A DNA stretch of 64,000 nucleotides from Ruegeria arenilitoris (GTDB lineage Bacteria > Pseudomonadota > Alphaproteobacteria > Rhodobacterales > Rhodobacteraceae), in NCBI RefSeq assembly GCF_013030985.1, contig NZ_WPYP01000016.1, positions 1 to 64,000 on the forward strand, written 5' to 3'. A program made the translations under genes and the position numbers. The notes under the pieces were generated by a model. The model was not told the DNA's origin. It ran no database searches and saw only the letters and a program-made list of their open reading frames with translations. This document shows, piece by piece, positions 27,044 to 35,070 of the stretch; the first letter of the stretch is position 1, and each line of letters begins with the position of its first letter.

Positions 27044-27101
27044 TTTGGCACAAAGTCCACCTTTGGAACGCAGGACACCTCTACCACGTTTGCCGGCACT
27101 G

Positions 27102-27115
27102 GTTGATTTACATTA
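27102..27115. promoter_or_regulatory. FNR/CRP-family-like box upstream of the phasin-usp pair
   Basis: TTGATTTACATTAA matches TTGAT-N4-ATCAA at 9 of 10 positions. Its centre is about 66 bases before the phasin-like ATG. Confidence 0.5.
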
Positions 27116-27174
27116 AGGCAAGTTTTCACGATCTCAGCTAATATTCAGCATTTAGAGATGAGGAGGAATCTCCG

Positions 27175-27624
27175 ATGCCTGAAGAGAAACCAAAATCAAG
27201 TTACTCCAACCCACTTGTCGATATCTTCAAGCAGATGCAGCCGTCTGCTACAGCCAATCCGTTTTTAGACGCTCAGCTTGAGCAATTCTGGGACACGCAG
27301 GAAAAATCACTGAAAGAGGCAGAGGCCTTTGCTCAGCATTGGTTTGAGAGGCGTCACGAGGCTGTTCGAACCGCGCTTGAAGCTGCGCGCTCGGCATCTG
27401 CTGCAGACCCGACTGATCCAGCAAAAGCACTGCAATCCATAGCTGAGTGGCAGAAGCATTCAGCTGAACGCCTTGTGGCTGACGCTCAGGAATGGTTCGA
27501 AACAGTTGCCCGATGTGCAGCATATGCAGCGGAAACCGAAGCCCAAGCTGTGGAAAAGACAATGGATGATGTTTCAAGCACAGCAAAGAAGGCGGGTAAG
27601 TCTTCGAAATCCGATCCGGTATAA
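27175..27624 (+). CDS. Phasin-like protein
   Basis: A 149-residue, mostly helical protein without Cys-rich or catalytic motifs, except one Cys near the end. It is amphipathic and Ala/Glu/Gln-rich in the middle (DTQEKSLKEAEAFAQHWFER) with an Ala/Lys-rich C-terminal tail (STAKKAGKSSKSDPV). This composition and size match phasins, which coat polyhydroxyalkanoate granules. GAGGAGGAATCTCCG precedes the ATG. It is followed after 60 bases by a universal stress protein gene, probably in the same transcript. No PHA synthase is in the window, so the granule role is by resemblance only. Confidence 0.7.
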   Translation: MPEEKPKSSYSNPLVDIFKQMQPSATANPFLDAQLEQFWDTQEKSLKEAEAFAQHWFERRHEAVRTALEAARSASAADPTDPAKALQSIAEWQKHSAERLVADAQEWFETVARCAAYAAETEAQAVEKTMDDVSSTAKKAGKSSKSDPV

Positions 27625-27684
27625 TGAGCCGCATCACCGCAGAGGTCGGAATGATCGCAGCTGGAGCAATGGAAGGTAGCTAAT

Positions 27685-28092
27685 ATGTATAAAAACATTC
27701 TGGTACCAGTCGCGCTGGACAAAGATCACGATACACAGGCCTCATTTGAAGCTGCTCGTTTGCTGGCGAATGCCGATGCGGAATTCACAGTGCTTCATGT
27801 GCAGGAACCGATCCCTGCATATGTGGCATCTCAGATACCCGAGGAAGTTCTGGCAAACACGCGAAAAGAGCTTCAGGAAGGCTTACATCGGAACGCTGCA
27901 GAGCTACCGGGCGCGAAGCCGCGGCTTATCTCGGGGAGCGCTGGCCGAGCGATCGTTGATTTCGCAAATGAAAATGACATCGATTGCATAGTACTGGCCT
28001 CACACAAGCCGGGGATCGAGAACATTTTTATTGGGTCGACTGCGAACCGGGTCGTTCACCACGCCAATTGTTCTGTCCACGTGATCCGCTGA
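27685..28092 (+). CDS. Universal stress protein (UspA family)
   Basis: A 135-residue Usp-fold protein. The start MYKNILVPVALDKDHDTQAS is the beta-1 strand and nucleotide loop. The C-terminal ATP-binding motif appears as VLASHKPGIENIFIGSTANR followed by VVHHANCSVHVIR. AAGGTAGC stands before the ATG. It lies 60 bases after the phasin-like gene and is the second Usp in the window, distinct in sequence from that at 14341-14787. This half of the window thus groups two Usps, Hsp20, a phasin-like protein and an FNT channel, like a stationary or low-oxygen stress regulon. Confidence 0.92.
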   Translation: MYKNILVPVALDKDHDTQASFEAARLLANADAEFTVLHVQEPIPAYVASQIPEEVLANTRKELQEGLHRNAAELPGAKPRLISGSAGRAIVDFANENDIDCIVLASHKPGIENIFIGSTANRVVHHANCSVHVIR

Positions 28093-28196
28093 GTCGTCAT
28101 GTGGCAGGTGCTCCAAGTCGAATGCTGGATGCTCGGCATGGCAACAGAGACGATGGCGTGAACTAGCGAACGATTGAGTGACGAGCTCCCTATTCG

Positions 28197-28542
28197 ATGA
28201 CAGACACAGAAAGCAGTCATTGGGACGCGATAGTTGTCGGTTCCGGTACATACCTTGGTCTGGGACAGCTATCTGGCAGGCGGTTTTTGGTATCCGGTCG
28301 ATGGCGGCAATGCATTTACGGAACATCTGTTTCCGACAATCACGGTTGCAAACGGTGAAGCACGGACCGGTGTAAAGGTCGAGACACTTCTGACTAACGA
28401 TGGCAAGATCGTCGGGCTGTACACATCTGAGGGCGAAGACGTCCTCTCAGATGTTGTCATATCCAAAATTGGCGTAGAGGCAATAAATGTGCCGCGCTAT
28501 GCAGATGATACGGGAAGGACAAATCTTGACGATGCCAGCTGA
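28197..28542 (+). pseudogene. Remnant of a FAD-dependent oxidoreductase (phytoene desaturase/retinol saturase type)
   Basis: The first frame starts MTDTESSHWDAIVVGSG, an N-terminal FAD-binding beta-alpha-beta opening, but breaks off at once. One base further in frame the sequence continues as WDSYLAGGFWYPVDGGNAF, then LFPTITVANGEARTGVKVET and DVVISKIGVEAINVPRYADD. These resemble the middle of all-trans-retinol saturase/phytoene dehydrogenase-like proteins (YPVGG motif, then a second dinucleotide-fold segment). Several hundred codons are missing between and after these parts. It is a deletion-scarred fossil, not a working gene. Confidence 0.7.
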
Positions 28543-28544
28543 CC

Positions 28545-28883
28545 CTAACTACCGCCACATGATATCTGCAAAAGCTTGACCGTTTTTTTGTCACGCCGCC
28601 TCTTCTCAAGGCGCGCTTTAGCGAGATTAAGCTTCAATCGCGCAACCTCCAATTGTCGTAGCGCTCTATCTCGTTGATCGTGAAGTCTTCTAATAGGTGA
28701 TCCCGGGTTGCCAAGAGACGATACGGATGGATGTTTCTTCGATGGAAACCACAACCACATTTCCTGTAATGCTGACATCAGGGCTCTGTCCGCATCTAGA
28801 TAGCGTTGGAATTTTAGCTGAAGAACTCGGCGTCTGACTTTAAGATCTGTATGCATAGCTCGCCCAAAATCTGCTGCTGTCAC
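28545..28883 (-). CDS. Small basic hypothetical protein
   Basis: A possible 112-residue protein, strongly basic at the C-terminus (KLNLAKARLEKRRRDKKTVK) with a helical, Leu/Arg-rich middle. The start is a GTG at 28883 without a clear ribosome site. It lies between an oxidoreductase fossil and a gene on the other strand, in a region of lower GC. No family is recognised. The frame may be chance; the basic coiled-coil-like tail is the only argument for a real protein. Confidence 0.3.
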   Translation of the reverse strand: MTAADFGRAMHTDLKVRRRVLQLKFQRYLDADRALMSALQEMWLWFPSKKHPSVSSLGNPGSPIRRLHDQRDRALRQLEVARLKLNLAKARLEKRRRDKKTVKLLQISCGGS

Positions 28884-29050
28884 TGTTCATGAGTATCAAG
28901 TCTTAAACGCATCTCATAGTGCAGAGTGTCATTTCGCAACCCATCCGGACTTTTGCATCAATGCCGTAAGAGGTTTCACTACAACTGCTCGCATCTATAT
29001 ATTGCTACCAAGCCTTTACAAATTAACACATTCATTTTATTGATTTCGTT

Positions 29051-29989
29051 ATGAATCGTCATAACCCCCCAAAACCGCTGCACCGCCGCGCTTTTCTTTC
29101 CTATGGTACATGTTTTGCTGCATTAGCCATTCAAACCAAACCTGTGTTTGCCGACTTGCGGTTAGGTTCCTCGAAGCGCTTAGCGACATTGTCTGATGGA
29201 TATTTGGTCCTGCCCCCTGAAATGGTCTTTGGAGCAATGCCACAGAATGAACTCATTGAGTTGTTGGCCCACCACCAAGCAGACCTGACCAAATATGAGC
29301 CAAGCTGCAATGTCGTGCTGTACCGCGATGATGAAAACACGGTTTTGTTCGACGTTGGTGCCGGGCCGGATTTCATGCCGACATCCGGTCAGCTTCCGGA
29401 GACCCTGGGCGCGATTGGGGTATCACCCGATGATGTCACACAGGTGGTCTTCACCCATGCGCACCCGGATCACATCTGGGGGGTGCTGGATGATTTCGAC
29501 GATCCTCTTTTTCCTAATGCAACTTATCACTTCGGTCGTACGGAATGGGACTATTGGTGGAATCCTGCGACCGTAGATTCCATAGGTGCAGATCGCGCAT
29601 CATTCGCGGTGGGCGCAAAGCGGCGCATGGAAGCGATCGAGGATCGTGTCGAATTCGTTGATGATGGGCAGGAAATCCTCCCCGGTATTGCTGCCCGGGC
29701 AAGTTTCGGACACACCCCCGGACATATGGCCTTTGAAATCCGCGATGGCAGCGATGCAGTGATGATTGTCGGCGATGCGATCAGTAATCCCCATGTCGCA
29801 TTCGAACGCCCCGACTGGCACAGTGGCACGGATCAGGAGCCCGATACAGCAGCAACCACGCGCAAATTACTGCTGGATCAAATCGCGCATGAGCAAATGA
29901 AAGTCATTGGGTTTCACTTGCCTGACAGTGGAATTGGCCGCGTCGAACGGAATGGGTCTACCTATCGATTTATCGGAGAACCTTCATGA
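29051..29989 (+). CDS. Periplasmic metallo-beta-lactamase-fold hydrolase (SoxG-like position)
   Basis: A 312-residue exported MBL-fold protein. A twin-arginine-like leader (LHRRAFLSYGTCFAALAIQ) precedes the fold. Metal motifs are complete: THAHPDH (HxHxDH), FGHTPGHM with the next His, VGDAI with the bridging Asp and GFHLPD with the last His, so a dinuclear zinc site is expected. The following soxH-like gene overlaps by four bases (ATGA). In Paracoccus the sox cluster ends with soxG and soxH, both predicted periplasmic thiol hydrolases of similar size (about 303 and 317 residues), so this is probably the SoxG counterpart. Start is ATG 29051 with a poor ribosome site. Confidence 0.85.
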   Translation: MNRHNPPKPLHRRAFLSYGTCFAALAIQTKPVFADLRLGSSKRLATLSDGYLVLPPEMVFGAMPQNELIELLAHHQADLTKYEPSCNVVLYRDDENTVLFDVGAGPDFMPTSGQLPETLGAIGVSPDDVTQVVFTHAHPDHIWGVLDDFDDPLFPNATYHFGRTEWDYWWNPATVDSIGADRASFAVGAKRRMEAIEDRVEFVDDGQEILPGIAARASFGHTPGHMAFEIRDGSDAVMIVGDAISNPHVAFERPDWHSGTDQEPDTAATTRKLLLDQIAHEQMKVIGFHLPDSGIGRVERNGSTYRFIGEPS

Positions 29990-30930
29990 AGAAATCCACT
30001 TTGTTCGCTTGCCTCCTGGCAACAAATGCCTTGGCCAGTGAGGATATTGTCGATCAATACCCGCAAAGTCCGCTCTATTCCAAACCCGTTGAGTATATTC
30101 CCGGGGTATATACCGCCATCGGCGCGACTGCACCGCCCACTTATGAAAATTCGGGCCATAACAACAACCTCAGCTTCATCGTGACCGGAGAGGGTGTTGT
30201 CGTCGTTAACGGTGGAGCGGCATATGTACTTGCCGAGGCGCTTCACCAGGAAATTCAGGCGATCACCGATCAGCCTGTGAAACTTGTTTTCAACGAAAAC
30301 GGTCAGGGGCACGCAATGCTGGGTAATGCCTACTGGTCCATGATTGGCGTGCCGATCGTAGCCCATGCTGATGCCGCAGCGGAGTTTGAAGAGTATGGAG
30401 CCCAAATCCTTGAAGGGATGAAAGGGTACAACAAAGACAAGGCCGAAGGAACGTTCCTGGCAGGCCCAACCAAAACCTTCGATGATGAATACGTGGTCGA
30501 AATGGGCACGTTTCGTATTGAGGCCAAGTATCTTGGGCCCGCGCATAGCGCCGGTGATATCTCTATTTGGCTGCCCAACCAAAGCCTTGTTATCGCAGGG
30601 GACATGGCGTTTCACGAACGTATGCTTCCGATCTTTCAGGAAACCTACACCGCAGATTGGCTGGAAACCTGGGACAATGAATTTGAGGCGCTAGAGGCCA
30701 CTTATGTCATTCCGGGCCACGGGCATCCGACGAACATGGATCAGGTACGCCGATATACGCGCGACTATCTGGTGTATCTGCGGAACAAGATTCAGGAGCA
30801 TATGGACGCCGGAGGAGAACTGGCCCAAGCCTATTATGTCGACCAATCCCCTTATGCTCATCTGGATACATTCGAAGAGCTTGCCACGAAAAATGCCGGT
30901 CGAGTCTTTGAACAGATGGAATTCGAGTAG
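29986..30930 (+). CDS. soxH: SoxH-like periplasmic MBL-fold protein with altered metal motif
   Basis: A 314-residue exported protein. Signal peptide residues 1-17 (KKSTLFACLLATNALA) precede a metallo-beta-lactamase fold. Where HxHxDH is expected the sequence reads NENGQGHAMLGN, so most of the first metal-binding motif is replaced. Later ligands are kept: GPAHSAGD, IAGDMAFHE and PGHGHPT. The C-terminus (LAQAYYVDQSPYAHLDTF) is typical of the SoxH group. It is translationally coupled to the preceding MBL gene. The family is linked with sox genes but not needed for thiosulfate oxidation in Paracoccus; its substrate is uncertain. It is convergent with the YeeE-type gene, one base apart. Confidence 0.75.
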   Translation: MKKSTLFACLLATNALASEDIVDQYPQSPLYSKPVEYIPGVYTAIGATAPPTYENSGHNNNLSFIVTGEGVVVVNGGAAYVLAEALHQEIQAITDQPVKLVFNENGQGHAMLGNAYWSMIGVPIVAHADAAAEFEEYGAQILEGMKGYNKDKAEGTFLAGPTKTFDDEYVVEMGTFRIEAKYLGPAHSAGDISIWLPNQSLVIAGDMAFHERMLPIFQETYTADWLETWDNEFEALEATYVIPGHGHPTNMDQVRRYTRDYLVYLRNKIQEHMDAGGELAQAYYVDQSPYAHLDTFEELATKNAGRVFEQMEFE

Positions 30931-30931
30931 C

Positions 30932-31990
30932 TCAAGTTTGCTGAAATACGGGCATTCGCGCCATTAACCTATGAGCGGCAATTGCCCCAACCCACATAGA
31001 AAACACGGCCAACCATGCAGTCAATGAAAGGGCCGACCCACCGGACAGCCCGGCGCCAACTGCGCACCCTCCTGCCAGCATCGCGCCAAAACCCATTAGA
31101 ACTGCACCCACGAGATAGCGCTCCATCGGCGTATCCGAACTGAACCTTTCGACCTTCCATTTCCCTGTCAAAATTGCCGACATTGCCGCTCCGATCGCCA
31201 CGCCGGGGACAAGGCCGATGCCGAAGGACAACACGACGCTTCGCTCCGTAACCAGGGCCATCAGAGTATCTGTGGCCGGGCCAGTAAATGTTACAGACGA
31301 TACCGGCACGACTTCAAATGATGCCTGAGCAATTGCGAATGTCATCAACCAACCAATCGCCACGGCAACCCCTACACCTATGGCTGAGACAATCCTGGAT
31401 AGAGAGACATTCTTCCGGATGGCAAATAGAACTGTCAGCACCAAACCGGCCATTGCCAGCACAGTGTAAACCACTGGCGAAAAGCCGATTATCAATGACA
31501 GGCTGCGTGCCTCCCCACCTGAGATCGTCCAGATCCCGGCGATCCACTCACGCACAGGACTTAGCACGCCGGTATAGGCTGCCTGCGCCACCAAAGTCAG
31601 GATCAGCCCTGTTACTAAGGCGCGCAAGTTACCACAGGACGCAAGAACCAGCAGACGAGAAGCACACCCTCGCGCCAGGATCATTCCCACCCCGAACATC
31701 ATGCCACCGATCAACGCACCGCTTAAGCTTCCCGTCGACGCAAATGCACGTGCCTCGGACAGCTCCAGCCACTCGAGTGCAACAAATCCCTGAACCAAAG
31801 TGAGTGCCGCCGTGAATGCAATCAGCCAGACAGCCAATCTAGGGCCAAGTCTGCCCCCGGCGACTTCGATTGTCGATGCACGCAAGCAGAACTGAGATCT
31901 TTGTGCCGTAAGTCCGAACAAGATGCCAACCAGCACTCCGGCAAAAGCCAGTGCGCCCTCATCACCTAGCAGATCGATGAGCATCTCCAT
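30932..31990 (-). CDS. YeeE/YedE-family sulfur-compound permease
   Basis: A 352-residue inner-membrane protein with about nine or ten hydrophobic segments and two Cys motifs of the YeeE/YedE (DUF395) family. These are ARGCASRLLVLASCGNLRAL in the first half and LAGGCAVGAGLSGGSALSL in the second. YeeE of Spirochaeta (TsuA) carries thiosulfate through such conserved cysteines. This copy is distinct from the soxT-type copy at 44526. It lies next to SoxG/SoxH-type genes and 50 bases downstream of an ALA synthase gene, all on the edge of the sox locus. Import or export of a thiosulfate-like sulfur species is likely. Confidence 0.88.
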   Translation of the reverse strand: MEMLIDLLGDEGALAFAGVLVGILFGLTAQRSQFCLRASTIEVAGGRLGPRLAVWLIAFTAALTLVQGFVALEWLELSEARAFASTGSLSGALIGGMMFGVGMILARGCASRLLVLASCGNLRALVTGLILTLVAQAAYTGVLSPVREWIAGIWTISGGEARSLSLIIGFSPVVYTVLAMAGLVLTVLFAIRKNVSLSRIVSAIGVGVAVAIGWLMTFAIAQASFEVVPVSSVTFTGPATDTLMALVTERSVVLSFGIGLVPGVAIGAAMSAILTGKWKVERFSSDTPMERYLVGAVLMGFGAMLAGGCAVGAGLSGGSALSLTAWLAVFSMWVGAIAAHRLMARMPVFQQT

Positions 31991-32042
31991 GAATTGAATC
32001 TCTCACCTCGTTGGCTGTTCGTCCTTGTGTTTGGTCAATTTC

Positions 32043-33266
32043 TCATTGAGCCGCCATCGGCTTGCGCGCCAGTTGGCATTGGGTCCAGAGCTCTCCCAGA
32101 GCGAACACCAGCCGTTTAACATCTTCAGGGGAATGCACCGGTGAAGGAGTAATCCGCAGTCGCTCGGTCCCCTTCGGAACGGTTGGATAATTGATCGGCT
32201 GGATGTAGATGCCATAGTCGCGCATCAGCATGTCCGAGATAAAGCGGCACTTAATCGGGTCGCCCACCATCACCGGGATGATATGGCTTGGGTTTGGAGT
32301 GTGCGGAATGCCCAGCTCGTCCAGCCTGTTTCTGACTTCAAGCACACGGCTCTGGTGCAGTTTTCGTTCCTCGGCGCTTTGTTTCAGATGCCGGACCGAG
32401 GCCGCTGCGCCTGCCGCGATCGCAGGGGGCAACGCTGTGGTGAAGATAAATCCGCTGGCAAAGGAGCGGACAAAATCCACTAGGTCAGTCGATGCGGCTA
32501 TGTACCCGCCAACTACTCCATATGCTTTGCCCAACGTGCCTTCGATAACCGTCAGCCTGTCCATCAATCCTTCGCGTTCGGCAATTCCTCCGCCACGCGG
32601 TCCGTAGAGGCCAACGGCATGGACTTCGTCAAGATAGGTCATCGCCCCGTAGCGATCTGCCAAGTCGCATATCTCGGCTATGGGTGCGATATCACCATCC
32701 ATTGAGTAGACGCTCTCAAAAGCAATAAGCTTCGGTGCGTTCGATGGAAGACTTGCAAGTTGCCTCTCAAGGTTTTCCAGATCGTTGTGCTTCCATATCC
32801 TTTTTTGACACCGGCTGTGACGGATACCCTCGATCATCGAAGCATGATTCAATTCGTCGGACAGGACCGTGATACCGGGTATGCGGGCGGCCAGAGTGCC
32901 CAAGGCGGCCCAGTTCGAGACATAGCCGGACGTGAACAGCAGCGCTGCGTCTTTGCCATGCAAGTCAGCAAGCTCTTGCTCAAGCAGAACATGTTGGTGG
33001 GTGGTTCCCGAGATATTGCGCGTTCCTCCTGCCCCGGCGCCACAGTGATCTATGGCCTTGTGCATTGCCGCAAGAACCTTGGGATGTTGCCCCATTCCCA
33101 GATAGTCGTTGGAGCACCACACAGTGACATCTTCTGGACCCTGCGAGGAATAACTTTGAGCTGCCGGGAATGTCCCGCATTGCCGTTCTAGCTCGGCAAA
33201 GACCCTGTAGTTGCCTTCCTCCTTCAGCTGCTCCAGCTGGTCCTGAAAAAACTCTCGGTAGTTCAT
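32043..33266 (-). CDS. hemA: 5-aminolevulinate synthase
   Basis: A 407-residue PLP enzyme joining glycine and succinyl-CoA to give 5-aminolevulinate, the entry to haem in alphaproteobacteria. The start MNYREFFQDQLEQLKEEGNY and the motifs WCSNDYLGMGQHP, GAGAGGTRNISGTTHQH, SDELNHASMIEGI, YLDEVHAVGLYGPRGGG and the PLP lysine in EGTLGKAYGVVGG are all present. ATG 33266 is one base from the DUF302 gene stop, so the two are cotranscribed. Its place beside genes for many c-type cytochromes suggests a sox-linked second copy that raises haem supply; whether another hemA exists elsewhere cannot be seen. Confidence 0.93.
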   Translation of the reverse strand: MNYREFFQDQLEQLKEEGNYRVFAELERQCGTFPAAQSYSSQGPEDVTVWCSNDYLGMGQHPKVLAAMHKAIDHCGAGAGGTRNISGTTHQHVLLEQELADLHGKDAALLFTSGYVSNWAALGTLAARIPGITVLSDELNHASMIEGIRHSRCQKRIWKHNDLENLERQLASLPSNAPKLIAFESVYSMDGDIAPIAEICDLADRYGAMTYLDEVHAVGLYGPRGGGIAEREGLMDRLTVIEGTLGKAYGVVGGYIAASTDLVDFVRSFASGFIFTTALPPAIAAGAAASVRHLKQSAEERKLHQSRVLEVRNRLDELGIPHTPNPSHIIPVMVGDPIKCRFISDMLMRDYGIYIQPINYPTVPKGTERLRITPSPVHSPEDVKRLVFALGELWTQCQLARKPMAAQ

Positions 33267-33267
33267 C

Positions 33268-33702
33268 TCAGTTTCCAGCGGCCTCTTCGACGATCCCTGC
33301 AAGCAGGGCTTCGACTTTCTCCATGGGACCGTCAGGATAGCTTCTATACCCGACCTGAACGCCACTTTCGTTCTCGGCCACAAAAATCGTGTAAGGGCAG
33401 TAGCCGATGTTCATCGGGTCCGCCTCCATCACTTCGCGCGAAATTTTGGCAGAGCAGAAAACAAAGATATCAGCGGCCGAGAATATCTGTTTGTCACTGC
33501 CGACGTCGGCGCCCGTTCGGTTCAGCATGTCACCAACATGGCTTACATAGTCGATGACCAGGCCCTGACCGACGATCGCGGATTCTACCGCAAATGTCGC
33601 ATCATCAAAGCTGCCGTCAAAGGGTACAGCAACAATCTCTTCTGCAAGCACCTGACTTGCCAGCAAGGCAGAAAATGCGGCCGTAGCGATATAGCGTTTC
33701 AT
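33268..33702 (-). CDS. Periplasmic DUF302-family protein
   Basis: A 144-residue secreted protein. Signal peptide residues 1-20 (KRYIATAAFSALLASQVLAE), then a DUF302-like domain: VAVPFDGSFDDATFAVESAI, and later MNIGYCPYTIFVAENESG and SYPDGPMEKVEALL. The conserved CPYTIFV-type strand is characteristic. DUF302 proteins of this kind are frequent in sulfur-oxidiser gene clusters, but their function is not defined. It is directly upstream of the ALA synthase gene. GGAGGAAC stands before the ATG on the minus strand. It is separated from soxF by 80 bases that hold a repeated 23-base motif. Confidence 0.85.
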   Translation of the reverse strand: MKRYIATAAFSALLASQVLAEEIVAVPFDGSFDDATFAVESAIVGQGLVIDYVSHVGDMLNRTGADVGSDKQIFSAADIFVFCSAKISREVMEADPMNIGYCPYTIFVAENESGVQVGYRSYPDGPMEKVEALLAGIVEEAAGN

Positions 33703-33755
33703 GATTTTGTTCCTCCACTTGAACCGAATTTTCTCAGACTGCGAGGTTGAAGCTT

Positions 33756-33778
33756 TGACACCAGTTAAAAATCCCCTG
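33756..33778 (+). repeat. 23-base repeat motif, copy 1
   Basis: It begins TGACACCAGTT, continues AAAAATC and ends CCCTG. A second copy on the same strand at 45636-45658 agrees at 19 of 23 positions. The two copies bracket the soxF-to-soxT block. Possibly remnants of mobile-element ends. Confidence 0.45.
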
Positions 33779-33783
33779 TTTTC

Positions 33784-35046
33784 CTAGCCGAACATGTCCG
33801 AGGTAATACCGGCGTACCAACCAAGCGACTCTTCGTATGTGGCCTTGCGCAGGTCGGCGTTTTCACCGGTCTGACTAATGAAACCATCCACCTTGGCGAT
33901 CTTGTCCGGCGTCGCCTCGTAGGTTGCGCCAACCTTGACCCCGTCATTCGCATCGATGAGCGACCAACAAGTATTCGAGAACTTGGCCGGGAACACTTTG
34001 GAACCGGTTAGTGCGCCACGAACAGCATTTGCACAGACTTTCGCCTGGCTATTGGCCGAAAAGCCGGATTTTGGCATATCGCCCTGCTGACTGGCATCCC
34101 CAAGGACATAGATATCCGGGTCTGCCTTTGAGGACATGTCTGCTGCGTTTACAGGCGCCCAGTTACCTTCGGTCACGCCTGCCATTTCCGCGATACGTCC
34201 CGCTTTCATCGCGGGGATGACGTTGCACACATCGACCTTGGTTTCCTCTCCGTCGATGGTCACAGTCATCGCTTCGGGATTTACCGAGACACTGCCACCG
34301 CCAAAATCCTCACCGATCCAGTCGACCATGCCTTCGTAATGGTTCGACCATCCTTCCTGAAAGAGCGACATCTTGGAAAACTTGGGCTTTGGGTCAGCCA
34401 CGATGATCTTGGCCGTCGGGTTATTGGCTTTCAGAACATGCGCCACCATCGAAACCCGCTCATAGGGTCCCGGAGGACAGCGATACGGGTTGGGCGGGGC
34501 AACCATCGCAAAGGTTCCACCCTCGGGCATCGCCATGATCTGCGCCTTGAGCAGCTCGGTCTGGGAACCGGCTTTGTAGGCGTGTGGCATCTTGTTTTGC
34601 GACGACAAATCCCAGCCTTCAACAGCGCCACCGACGAAATCGATACCTGGGCTGAGGATCAGCTTGTCATAAGGAACAGACCCTCCGCCTGCCAAAGCAA
34701 CGGATTTGGTATCGCGATCCACACCTACAGCCCAATCATGGACGACATTGATGCCATAATCCGCAGCCAGCGTTCCATAACTATGTGCGATGTCCGAAAG
34801 CTCTTGAAAACCACCCAGATAGAGGTTCGAGAAGAAACAGGTGTAGTAGGTCCGTGACGGTTCAATCAGTGTAACGTCAATTTCACCTTTGCTGTCCTTG
34901 GCGACGTAACGCGCTGCGGTTGCACCGCCCGCCCCGCCGCCGACAACCACAACCCTTGGCTTGCCCTGAGCCAACACCATTGGCGCCGAAAATCCGGCAG
35001 CAACCACTCCAGCGGATCCAATAAAGGTACGTCTATTGAGCTTCAT
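33784..35046 (-). CDS. soxF: SoxF, sulfide dehydrogenase flavoprotein subunit
   Basis: A 420-residue FAD enzyme of the flavocytochrome c sulfide dehydrogenase type. A twin-arginine leader (LNRRTFIGSAGVVAAGFSAP) opens the gene at ATG 35046. Then come the FAD Rossmann motif VVVVGGGAGGATAARYV and YTCFFSNLYLGGF with the first active Cys. MVAPPNPYRCPPGPYERVSM carries the second active Cys. GDASQQGDMPKSGFSANSQA is the FAD-binding C-terminal motif. It pairs with SoxE, just upstream with a 24-base gap, to oxidise sulfide in the periplasm and pass electrons to cytochromes. GGAGGAAAC precedes the start. Confidence 0.95.
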   Translation of the reverse strand: MKLNRRTFIGSAGVVAAGFSAPMVLAQGKPRVVVVGGGAGGATAARYVAKDSKGEIDVTLIEPSRTYYTCFFSNLYLGGFQELSDIAHSYGTLAADYGINVVHDWAVGVDRDTKSVALAGGGSVPYDKLILSPGIDFVGGAVEGWDLSSQNKMPHAYKAGSQTELLKAQIMAMPEGGTFAMVAPPNPYRCPPGPYERVSMVAHVLKANNPTAKIIVADPKPKFSKMSLFQEGWSNHYEGMVDWIGEDFGGGSVSVNPEAMTVTIDGEETKVDVCNVIPAMKAGRIAEMAGVTEGNWAPVNAADMSSKADPDIYVLGDASQQGDMPKSGFSANSQAKVCANAVRGALTGSKVFPAKFSNTCWSLIDANDGVKVGATYEATPDKIAKVDGFISQTGENADLRKATYEESLGWYAGITSDMFG

Positions 35047-35070
35047 CGCGTTTCCTCCCGTTAAACACAA

